This document shows, one piece after another, positions 56,754 to 64,000 of a stretch of 64,000 bases of DNA. Source of the DNA: Maribacter sp. (GTDB lineage: Bacteria > Bacteroidota > Bacteroidia > Flavobacteriales > Flavobacteriaceae); the NCBI GenBank assembly GCA_002749285.1, contig PDPR01000016.1:1-64000 (forward strand). The letters run 5' to 3'. The number at the start of each line of letters is the position of its first letter. Position 1 is the first letter of the stretch. Both the position numbers and the translations under genes were made by a program. The notes under the pieces were generated by a model. That model did not search any database. It worked only from the letters and a program-made list of their open reading frames with translations, and was not told the origin of the DNA.

Positions 56754-56837
56754 AACGATTTGGTATTTTTTGTTTGTACCTGATTAAAACAATCCATTTA
56801 AAGAATACCCTACCCCTGTTTTTTCATTTTTTTAAAA

Positions 56838-56845
56838 TACCTTTG
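56838..56845 (+). promoter_or_regulatory. -7 box of the ECF sigma gene
   Basis: TACCTTTG is a full -7 match; CTG 19 nt upstream is one base from the -33 TTG. The transcript would start near 56851, after the ATG at 56774, so that ATG cannot be the start codon. Confidence 0.5.
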
Positions 56846-56860
56846 GTACAAACCGATGTT

Positions 56861-57373
56861 TTGAAAAAAGAAAACAAGGACAATGTATGTAAGGAAGATG
56901 TCTACAGCGACCTTTTCAGGGCTAATTCCAAAACGGTTTTCAATTATATATATTACAAATTCGGCAATGAGGAAAAAGCCTACGACGTTGTACAGGAGGC
57001 TTTCACACGACTATGGGAGAACTGTTCCAAGGTTGCACCCTCCAAGGCCAAAGCCTATGTGTACAGGATTGCGAACAACCTTTACCTTAATATCCTAAAG
57101 GCGGAAAGAATACGGTTAAGGTATGCGGATCGGGTAAGTACGGTAGATTACGAGACCCCTGAATACAGCATGGAGGAAAATGAATTTAGGGAAAAACTGA
57201 ATGCAGCGTTGGATGGTTTACCGGAAAAACAACGCACCGCCTTTCTATTGAACAGGATCGATGGAAAAAAATATGCGGAAATCGCCGAAATGGAAGGGGT
57301 AAGCGTAAAGGCCATTGAAAAACGGATGCATCTTGCATTAAAATCATTGAGGGAGCAAATCGATGGGATTTAA
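56861..57373 (+). CDS. ECF-type RNA polymerase sigma factor
   Basis: 171 codons from a TTG start (LKKENKDNVCKEDVYSDLF). An ATG at 56774 exists in frame, but its 29 extra residues are not sigma-like and the likely -7 box (56838) lies after it. Region 2 (VVQEAFTRLWEN) and region 4 (KKYAEIAEMEGVSVKAIEKR, HTH) are intact. It leads a rightward sigma-FecR-TonB-receptor set. Confidence 0.85.
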   Translation: MKKENKDNVCKEDVYSDLFRANSKTVFNYIYYKFGNEEKAYDVVQEAFTRLWENCSKVAPSKAKAYVYRIANNLYLNILKAERIRLRYADRVSTVDYETPEYSMEENEFREKLNAALDGLPEKQRTAFLLNRIDGKKYAEIAEMEGVSVKAIEKRMHLALKSLREQIDGI

Positions 57374-57528
57374 ATCGGCCCGGTGTTGCCGGTGCGAAAG
57401 CCAGGATTGAAATATTCCCCTAAAAAATAGGTGATGGGAGTGTCCATCAATAATATACGGTTTTCGACCCCACATAAAGTAGGGTTTTTACAGCCTTGAT
57501 TGTTATGATAAAAGCAAAGCAATAAACC

Positions 57529-58440
57529 ATGCAAGAGAACTACTTGGCAAAATGGCTTAATAACGAACTATCCGAAGAAGAGCTCACAGCATTTGAAAAA
57601 TCGGACGAATATGCCTCTTACAAGAGAATCATAGCGACTTCGAGCATGATGGAAGCTCCCGATTTCGATATTGACAATGCGCTCGAAGCCGTTAAGAACA
57701 GGAGAACACTACATGAACCGAAAGTGGTGCGATTAAAACCGTTCAAAAGGTTCTTGCGAGTCGCCGCTGCAGCAATCATCATCATGGTCAGCTCTTATTT
57801 TTACCTAAACACCCTCGATGAGAATTTCACCACCCAATATGCCCAAAATGAAGAAGTGACATTACCTGATTCCTCAAAAATCATATTGAATGCAGATTCC
57901 AAAATTTCATTTAATGCCAAAAAGTGGGATAAAAGGAGAAATGTATCCTTAAAGGGGGAAGCATTCTTCAAAGTGGCCAAAGGCAAACGGTTCACGGTTG
58001 CTACCGACCACGGAACAGTGGACGTTTTAGGCACACGGTTCAATGTTGAAAACCGCAAAGGCTTTTTTGAAGTAACCTGCTACGAAGGTCTGGTGAACGT
58101 CACTTATAACGGCAAAGAAACCAAATTACCGGCCGGAACTTCTTTTATGGTCATTGATGGTAATATAGCCGCCGCAGAAAAACCTAAATCATCGATTCCA
58201 TCTTGGATGGACAAGGAAAGTACTTTTAAAAGCATACCCTTAAAGTATGTCTTGGATGAATTTCAAAGACAGCACAATATAAAGGTCGAAACCCAAAATA
58301 TTGACCTTGGCAAGCTGTTTACCGGTACTTTCAGCAACACAAACACAGATTTGGCATTACAAAGTATAAGTGTGCCTTCCCATCTAAAATTTAAATTAGA
58401 GGGTAAAAAAGTGTTATTCTATGCCGAAAGTGTACCATAA
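57529..58440 (+). CDS. FecR-family anti-sigma factor
   Basis: 303 residues. Short cytoplasmic part (NELSEEELTAFEKSDEY), membrane helix (about 75-95, FLRVAAAAIIIMVSSYFYL), FecR domain (LKGEAFFKVAKGKRF, VDVLGTRFNVENR) and a C-terminal DUF4974 region (about 225-303). It sits 155 bp after the sigma gene and its last 20 bases overlap the receptor gene start. It should relay occupancy of the receptor to the sigma factor. Confidence 0.92.
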   Translation: MQENYLAKWLNNELSEEELTAFEKSDEYASYKRIIATSSMMEAPDFDIDNALEAVKNRRTLHEPKVVRLKPFKRFLRVAAAAIIIMVSSYFYLNTLDENFTTQYAQNEEVTLPDSSKIILNADSKISFNAKKWDKRRNVSLKGEAFFKVAKGKRFTVATDHGTVDVLGTRFNVENRKGFFEVTCYEGLVNVTYNGKETKLPAGTSFMVIDGNIAAAEKPKSSIPSWMDKESTFKSIPLKYVLDEFQRQHNIKVETQNIDLGKLFTGTFSNTNTDLALQSISVPSHLKFKLEGKKVLFYAESVP

Positions 58441-60991
58441 ACCACTTTTAACCATTGTTTTTTGCTTATTGCTGTTTTTTTCCGTCCTAAAGATAACAGC
58501 ACAGGAAAATAACGCCAAGTCCATACACCTTACCACAGTATTACAGGACCTCGAAAACAAATACGATATTAAATTCTCTTATGTTGACGAGGACTTAAAG
58601 AACCTATATATACCCCTGGGCCCATTCAAGGACCTACAAGATATACTCGACCATATCCAAGCCCAAACGCAATTAAACGTACAGCAGCTCAGCGAACGCT
58701 ACTACACCCTGTCCAAAAGGACCACAGTGGATATTTGCGCAACGGTCTTGGACAATTACAAAGAGAACACCGTAACGGGTACCTCCATAGAGGTTTTGGG
58801 AACTGACATTGCCCTGATTACCGATAGCCAAGGTCGGTTTTTCCTGGATGGCATTCCTAGAAATTCCATTTTACAGATAAGACATATTGGTTATAAACCC
58901 AAGTTTATTACTGCGGAGGAATTGGTGGGGCACGACCCCTGCAAGACCCTTTTGCTAGACCTTAATTACGAACAGCTTGATGAGGTAATCGTATCCCAAT
59001 TCCTAACCACGGGCCTTAGTAAGGAAATCGATGCAAGTATTCGATTGACCCCTGGTGATTTTGGCATTCTACCGGGATTGATAGAACCGGACGTTTTACA
59101 AACCATACAAGCATTACCGGGAATCGAAAGCATAGACGAAACGGTATCCAACATCAGTATACGTGGAGGCACCAATGACCAAAACCTTATTCTTTGGGAT
59201 GGTATCAAAATATACCAGTCCGGTCACTTTTTTGGACTTATCTCTGCATTCAACCCATACCTAACCGAAAAGGTCACCTTAATAAAAAATGGTACAAGTA
59301 CCCAATACGGGGATGGTGTAAGTGGAATCTTGGATATAGAAACCAAAAATGATATTACCAGCGGTTTTTATGGTGGGGCTGGTTTCAATATGATCAATGG
59401 TGATGTATACGCTGAAATTCCCATAGCCAAAAATGCCGCGTTCCAGTTCTCGACGAGACGATCATTGACCGACTTTTTTGACACACCCACCTACACAAAG
59501 TTTTTTGATAGGGCATTCCAAGACAGTGAAATCAAAAATGAATCAAGTCCGCCTAACGAAATCAAGAGAAACGAGGATTTCTACTTCTATGATTTTACCG
59601 CCAAGGTTTCGTATGACCTGAACCCATATCATAAAATAAGGGTAAGCTTTATAAACATCAACAATCATCTGTACTATAGCGAACAGAACGCAACTACCTC
59701 AGATGGAACCCAAAGTCGACTAAACCAAACCAATCTTTCTTTTGGAGGGAGTTTGGAAAGCGGGTGGAACGACGTTTTCTCTACAAAAATAAATGCATAT
59801 TACACACGTTACGATTTAGATTCGGAGAATATAACGGTAAACCCTTCCCAATTACTGTCACAAAAAAACGAAGTCATTGAGACGGCCTTGAAACTGAAAA
59901 CCATCTATAGACCAAGTGAACCCTTACATTGGCTCAATGGTTACCAAATAACGGAAACAGGTATATTAAATTTTTCCGATGTTACACAACCGCCTTACAA
60001 CAACAAAATCAAAGGTGTTATGAGAACGCATGCCCTTTTCTCGGAACTAGAGTACAGGTCCCCCAATGGGAAACTCTATATGCGAGGAGGTACCCGTTTC
60101 AGCTATATTGAAAATATAAACACCTTCAGTGAGTTCCGCATTGAACCAAGGCTCAATGTCAACTATAATTTTTTTGACTACCTGAAAATCGAACTGCAAG
60201 GCGAATATAAAAACCAGACCGTCCACCAAGTAGTTGATCTTGAACAGAATTTCCTAGGAATAGAAAAACGACGCTGGTATATTTCCGACCCCCAAAACCC
60301 TTTGTTGCCTTTACCCTTTACCAAAAGCAAACAAGGCTCTTTAGGTCTAAATTATGACCATCACAGCTTATATGTAGGGGCTGAAGGATTCTATAAGCAA
60401 GTAGACGGTATTAGTACCCGTACCCAAGGGTTTCAAAGTGAGGGGGAATTCAATGGGGAAATCGGAAGTTACACCGTAAAAGGTTTGGAATTCCTTATCA
60501 ATAAAAAAACGAACGATTATAGTGCTTGGTTGAGTTATGGTCTTAATGTGAATGACTACACTTTCAAGGATATAGTCCCAAAAACCTTCCCGAACAATTC
60601 GGATATTAGGCATACGGTCGTGTTTGCTGGCAATTACACCTATAACCACTTCAAATTCGGGTTCGGGCTAAATTACAGAACAGGAAAGCCCTATACAAAA
60701 CCAGATGCGGCCAATCCGGTCGACACTACTTTTTTCCCTAGTAGCATTAACTACGAAAAACCAAACAGTAGTCGGTTGGCCGACTACATAAGGGTCGATG
60801 CCTCGGCCATTTATGATTTTGATCTATCCCCAAGGGTAAAAGCAACAGCTGGAGCCTCAGTATTGAATTTGACCAATAGAAGAAACATCCTCAATCAGTA
60901 CTATCGAATCAATGACAATGATGAAATCGAAACTGTGGAAAATGTTTCCTTAAGACTCACTCCCAACATTAGTTTCAGGATTACGTTTTAA
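58421..60991 (+). CDS. FecA-like TonB-dependent receptor with STN signalling domain
   Basis: 856 residues: signal peptide (about 1-28), STN domain (about 35-98, LQDLENKYDIKFSYVDEDLK), a carboxypeptidase-regulatory-like domain (about 105-190), plug (about 215-320, SIRGGTNDQNLILWDGIKIY and QYGDGVSGILDI) and a barrel ending ISFRITF. No SusC signature and no SusD gene nearby. The STN domain and the adjacent FecR indicate transenvelope signalling. The divergent repeat lipoprotein (54990) is the likely surface partner. The start overlaps fecR by 20 bp. Confidence 0.93.
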   Translation: MPKVYHKPLLTIVFCLLLFFSVLKITAQENNAKSIHLTTVLQDLENKYDIKFSYVDEDLKNLYIPLGPFKDLQDILDHIQAQTQLNVQQLSERYYTLSKRTTVDICATVLDNYKENTVTGTSIEVLGTDIALITDSQGRFFLDGIPRNSILQIRHIGYKPKFITAEELVGHDPCKTLLLDLNYEQLDEVIVSQFLTTGLSKEIDASIRLTPGDFGILPGLIEPDVLQTIQALPGIESIDETVSNISIRGGTNDQNLILWDGIKIYQSGHFFGLISAFNPYLTEKVTLIKNGTSTQYGDGVSGILDIETKNDITSGFYGGAGFNMINGDVYAEIPIAKNAAFQFSTRRSLTDFFDTPTYTKFFDRAFQDSEIKNESSPPNEIKRNEDFYFYDFTAKVSYDLNPYHKIRVSFININNHLYYSEQNATTSDGTQSRLNQTNLSFGGSLESGWNDVFSTKINAYYTRYDLDSENITVNPSQLLSQKNEVIETALKLKTIYRPSEPLHWLNGYQITETGILNFSDVTQPPYNNKIKGVMRTHALFSELEYRSPNGKLYMRGGTRFSYIENINTFSEFRIEPRLNVNYNFFDYLKIELQGEYKNQTVHQVVDLEQNFLGIEKRRWYISDPQNPLLPLPFTKSKQGSLGLNYDHHSLYVGAEGFYKQVDGISTRTQGFQSEGEFNGEIGSYTVKGLEFLINKKTNDYSAWLSYGLNVNDYTFKDIVPKTFPNNSDIRHTVVFAGNYTYNHFKFGFGLNYRTGKPYTKPDAANPVDTTFFPSSINYEKPNSSRLADYIRVDASAIYDFDLSPRVKATAGASVLNLTNRRNILNQYYRINDNDEIETVENVSLRLTPNISFRITF

Positions 60992-61059
60992 GACCCCATG
61001 AGCCAATAATCAATCCATATTAACGGAGCATTCGATAAAACTACTATGTCCCTTTCTAT

Positions 61060-62850
61060 TTACATACGTTCGGGAACCTGTATACCCAATAACAAAAATG
61101 CGGATTGAATGACCTCACCTACTTTTTTGGATAACTGTACACGAAGTATTTTTCTTTGTCTATCGGATTCCCCCAAAATCGAGACCTGTTGGTAGAATGA
61201 ATTGAATTCCTTTACAAGGTCATAGGTGTAATTGGCGATCAAGGCCGGACTATAATTTTCTGCCGCCAATTGAATGGTTTCGGGAAACAACTGTATCTGT
61301 TTCAGAAGTTCCTTTTCCTTTGAATGCAATGGTATGGAGGTCCCGACCGTACTGGACCATACATCATCTATTTCATTGGCCTTTCGCAAGATAGACTGTA
61401 TCCTCGCATAAGTGTACTGGATAAACGGACCCGTATTTCCTTGAAAATCAACTGATTCTTCAGGGTTGAACAAAATACGTTTTTTAGGATCTACCTTTAA
61501 AATATAATATTTAAGGGCACCCAACCCGATTATTTGGTACAATTCTTCTTTTTCCGTACCCGTATAATCTTCCAGTTTGCCCAATTTTTCCGATATTGTC
61601 GCTGCCGTCTGGGACATATTGTCCATAAGATCATCGGCATCGACAACGGTACCTTCCCTACTCTTCATTTTACCACTCGGTAAATCAACCATGCCATAAC
61701 TTAAATGGTGCAATTGTCCCGCCCAAGCAAAGCCCAACTTCCTCAAGATCAAGAACAGCACCTTAAAGTGGTAATCCTGCTCGTTACCCACGGTATAGAC
61801 CATGCCCGCAACATCAGGGTAATCCTTGACCCGTTGGATGGCGGTACCGATATCCTGGGTCATATAGACTGCCGTACCATCGGAACGCAATACGATTTTC
61901 TCATCCAATCCTTCATCGGTGAGATCGATCCAGACGCTACCATCCCCCTTTTTATAGAAAACCCCTTTTTCCAATCCGTCGGCAACAACATCCTTCCCTA
62001 GGAGATAAGTATCACTTTCAAAATATAATCGGTCAAAATCAACCCCAAGGTTCTTATAGGTTTCCTCAAAACCTTTATACACCCAACCGTTCATCCTTTT
62101 CCATAGGGCAACCACCCCCTCATCCCCGGACTCCCACTTCCGAAGCATTTCCTGGGCCTCCTTTAAAATAGGGGCTTCTTTTTCCGCAACTTCCTTTTCA
62201 ACGCCATTGGCGATCATATTGGCAACCTCTGCCTTATAGGCCTTATCAAACGCCACATAGTAATTACCTACCAACTTATCCCCTTTCAATCCGGAACTTT
62301 CAGGTGTTTCCCCATTGCCAAATCGCTGCCAGGCCAACATACTTTTACAAATATGGATACCCCTGTCATTGATAATTTGGGTCTTATATACCTTTTTCCC
62401 CGAGGCTTTCAAGATCTCAGCAACCGAATACCCCAATAAGTTGTTCCTAATATGGCCAAGATGCAAGGGCTTGTTGGTGTTGGGTGAAGAATATTCGACC
62501 ATTACCGCCCCATTCCCACTTGTTGGTGCATGCCCATAATCCTTGGTGTCCCTTATCGAATTGAAAAAACCAAGATAATACGAATCACTTATCACTATGT
62601 TCAAAAACCCCTTGACAACATTATAACCGGATACCTCCTCAACATTTTCCTGTAGAAAATCCCCCAATTGCTTCCCTATGAGTTCAGGATTCCCCTTTAC
62701 GAAACGAAGCATTGGAAACACAACAACAGTGACATCCCCTTCAAAATCTTTTCGGGTGGGTTGAAATTCAACAGTAGGCAACTCCACATTAAAGATTGCC
62801 AAAACAGCCTCTTTGACCTTAGCTGACAGGACTTCTTGAATATTCATCAT
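61060..62850 (-). CDS. argS: Arginyl-tRNA synthetase
   Basis: 596 residues. Class I synthetase with the HIGH-type motif SSPNTNKPLHLGHIRNNLLG and the KMSK-type loop MKSREGTVV, followed by the DALR anticodon-binding helical domain (from about residue 480). The N-terminal additional domain is present. An ATG at 62847 is equally possible. Confidence 0.98.
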   Translation of the reverse strand: MMNIQEVLSAKVKEAVLAIFNVELPTVEFQPTRKDFEGDVTVVVFPMLRFVKGNPELIGKQLGDFLQENVEEVSGYNVVKGFLNIVISDSYYLGFFNSIRDTKDYGHAPTSGNGAVMVEYSSPNTNKPLHLGHIRNNLLGYSVAEILKASGKKVYKTQIINDRGIHICKSMLAWQRFGNGETPESSGLKGDKLVGNYYVAFDKAYKAEVANMIANGVEKEVAEKEAPILKEAQEMLRKWESGDEGVVALWKRMNGWVYKGFEETYKNLGVDFDRLYFESDTYLLGKDVVADGLEKGVFYKKGDGSVWIDLTDEGLDEKIVLRSDGTAVYMTQDIGTAIQRVKDYPDVAGMVYTVGNEQDYHFKVLFLILRKLGFAWAGQLHHLSYGMVDLPSGKMKSREGTVVDADDLMDNMSQTAATISEKLGKLEDYTGTEKEELYQIIGLGALKYYILKVDPKKRILFNPEESVDFQGNTGPFIQYTYARIQSILRKANEIDDVWSSTVGTSIPLHSKEKELLKQIQLFPETIQLAAENYSPALIANYTYDLVKEFNSFYQQVSILGESDRQRKILRVQLSKKVGEVIQSAFLLLGIQVPERM

Positions 62851-62867
62851 GCATTGATTTTAATCTG

Positions 62868-62875
62868 CAAAACTA
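62868..62875 (-). promoter_or_regulatory. -7 box of argS
   Basis: On the minus strand TAGTTTTG, a full TAnnTTTG match, about 18 bp before the argS start. This leaves a short leader. The -33 region is not clear. Confidence 0.4.
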
Positions 62876-62936
62876 AACATTTTTTAGGCTTTAACGATAT
62901 AGCCATTCCTTAAATCATTTAACTTTAGTCCTACCA

Positions 62937-63377
62937 ATGAAAAGAAACAATATGTTATTGAATGTTTCCTACAGTCATGCCGAGGCCAGGGAAAAGGTCG
63001 ATGCAGAAGTAGGCAAGCCCTTTACCTTAAAAGAACGTTGGGCCATAGGGGGTATTGGGTCACCAAAATTGTTCATTACGGCCGCCAGTATGCAGATCAG
63101 GAACCTACTTATCCTGGACAATAACATCGATTGTTGCAACATCGAATTACGTCCCAAGGGAATTATTGTACGGTTTCGGTCCTTATTGGAATCCTACGCC
63201 TTGGTCATCCCCTTTTATAAATTGGCAATCCATAAGGGTAATCCTGATATATACTCGATTTATAGGGACGATTATTTTATAAAAGTACGATCGGACACCA
63301 AGGCTGTCCAAAAATTCTTCAAAAAGATATTGGACTACAAAACCAACAACAGACACACCTCAATAGAGGACTTATGA
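62937..63377 (+). CDS. Conserved hypothetical protein
   Basis: 146 residues, no signal peptide or long hydrophobic helix. Motif-like stretches: YSHAEAREKVDAEVGKPFTL and FYKLAIHKGNPDIYSIYRDD. I do not recognise a family. It overlaps the following decayed SDR gene (ATGA), so it was probably transcribed with it, and it is divergent from argS. Confidence 0.7.
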   Translation: MKRNNMLLNVSYSHAEAREKVDAEVGKPFTLKERWAIGGIGSPKLFITAASMQIRNLLILDNNIDCCNIELRPKGIIVRFRSLLESYALVIPFYKLAIHKGNPDIYSIYRDDYFIKVRSDTKAVQKFFKKILDYKTNNRHTSIEDL

Positions 63378-64000
63378 AAATACTACCCACTGGTGCCAAT
63401 GGTTATATCGGAATGCGGTTATTACCCCAACTACCAGGGTTAGGACATGGGGCAATATGTGTGGTTAGGGACAAAAACCGCTATCCATCGATAAGCAGAC
63501 CAAGTCCCAGGTACAAGTTGTCGAAATAGATTTTCCAAGGGAATCCTTACCCAATCTTCTCCCTAATGATATTGATATCCCTATTATCTTATTCATTCCA
63601 TGAGTTCATCAACTTCGGATTTTGAGAAAAGGAAGCCCAATAAGCCTTTACTTTTAATGAATATATGGCCGACACCAATGTAAAGCAGGTCATTTATTTG
63701 AGCGGAATCGTCAATGGGAAGAAGCTCCCAAAGCATTTAAGCTCACGTAAAAACGTAGAGAATATCCTATGGGGAGGTTTCAACCTAACAGTGTCAAGGG
63801 CCAATGCCCCCAAGGATGTTCAAAAAAAGAAAGTCATCGATATAGATGTCGTTTTGGATAACATATGGAAAACAGGAGGTGAAAACAGATGGTACTATGG
63901 CAACTGGCCTTGGAATATCAGGGAATTTCCTGACAAGTTAAATGGTGGTGTTGGCCTAAGATTGGGGCGAACCCGTCCCAATAGGATTTTCCCTGGTGAG
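63374..64000 (+). pseudogene. Decayed NAD(P)-binding SDR/DUF2867-type gene, cut by the window edge
   Basis: The start ATG overlaps the preceding TGA. The first piece has the Rossmann turn TGANGYIGMRLLPQL, then the frame shifts near 63480 (reading KQTKSQVQVVEIDF), again near 63580 (YYLIHSMSSSTSDFEKR) and once more before EYMADTNVKQVIYLSGIV. After GGFNLTV, about 200 residues of the normal protein are missing and the sequence continues NIWKTGGENRWYYGNWPWNI, a C-terminal motif of these SDR proteins. Multiple breaks and a deletion make it a clear pseudogene; it may continue past 64000. Confidence 0.85.

Noticed and set aside
57452..57490. Terminator between sigma and FecR genes
   Set aside because: The CCCCAC/GTAGGG pairing is short and mismatched, though a T-run follows; not strong enough to call.
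1..64000. CRISPR array, prophage or insertion sequence
   Set aside because: No regularly spaced repeats, no transposase or integrase motifs, no phage structural genes seen on reading both strands.

Overview
The window looks like a chromosomal segment of a marine-type Flavobacteriaceae member (Bacteroidota). Supporting signs are a tmRNA whose tag reads GENNYALAA, SusC/SusD and FecR/ECF-sigma gene sets, Bacteroidota -7 boxes of the form TAnnTTTG, lipoproteins whose lipobox cysteine is followed by acidic residues, and many families typical of flavobacteria (DUF1343/NamZ, DUF2059, HerA-like DUF853, CstB-like persulfide dioxygenase). The genus cannot be fixed from the sequence alone. No rRNA, tRNA, insertion sequence, prophage or CRISPR array was seen.

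Layout. 1-2700: a decayed DUF3857 gene, a saccharopine/alanine-dehydrogenase-like enzyme and ssrA (tmRNA). 3200-8320: a leftward cluster of a TonB-dependent receptor, a small secreted protein, a cupin, a methyltransferase and a Crp/Fnr regulator, with a palindromic operator next to the -7 box of the receptor. 8757-9842: a secreted phosphodiesterase/phosphatase. 10175-24741: a leftward capsule/exopolysaccharide locus (gmd, fcl, WecA-like initiator, Wzx, a truncated Wzy copy plus intact Wzy, a GT-A glycosyltransferase, an MBOAT plus SGNH acetylation pair, GT4, WecG/TagA, Wzc tyrosine kinase). It carries long G-tracts in at least two genes that could be phase-variable, and is followed upstream by a GH29 fucosidase lipoprotein. 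27738-31491: a sulfur-detoxification operon (SulP transporter, persulfide dioxygenase-rhodanese, DUF2892 protein and a 43-residue membrane protein). 31749-41260: housekeeping and envelope genes (LolE-like permease head-to-head with NamZ, YkgJ, DUF2059, methyltransferase, metalloprotease, queE, HerA-like ATPase, hydrolase, VOC pseudogene). 41322-49846: an ECF sigma/FecR/SusC/SusD uptake locus with a secreted esterase. 50113-54530: an M13 peptidase, folD and ffh. 54990-60991: a second ECF sigma/FecR/TonB-receptor set facing a modular repeat lipoprotein. 61060-64000: argS, a conserved hypothetical gene and a decayed SDR/DUF2867 gene running off the edge.

How the parts fit. The polysaccharide locus makes GDP-L-fucose, starts a lipid-linked unit (WecA and WecG types), flips and polymerises it (Wzx/Wzy), acetylates it and controls export through Wzc. 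No Wza-type outer-membrane export gene lies in the window. The two sigma/anti-sigma/receptor sets are surface-signalling systems. The one at 54990-60991 has no SusD; its partner appears to be a secreted acidic lipoprotein made of four ~42-residue and three ~115-residue repeats, which is the best candidate here for an undescribed system. Other notable structure includes a family of dispersed intergenic palindromes (core GAACTCGTTTAAACTTTTTC), several decaying genes, and a 3-bp head-to-head gene pair with a TTG start.
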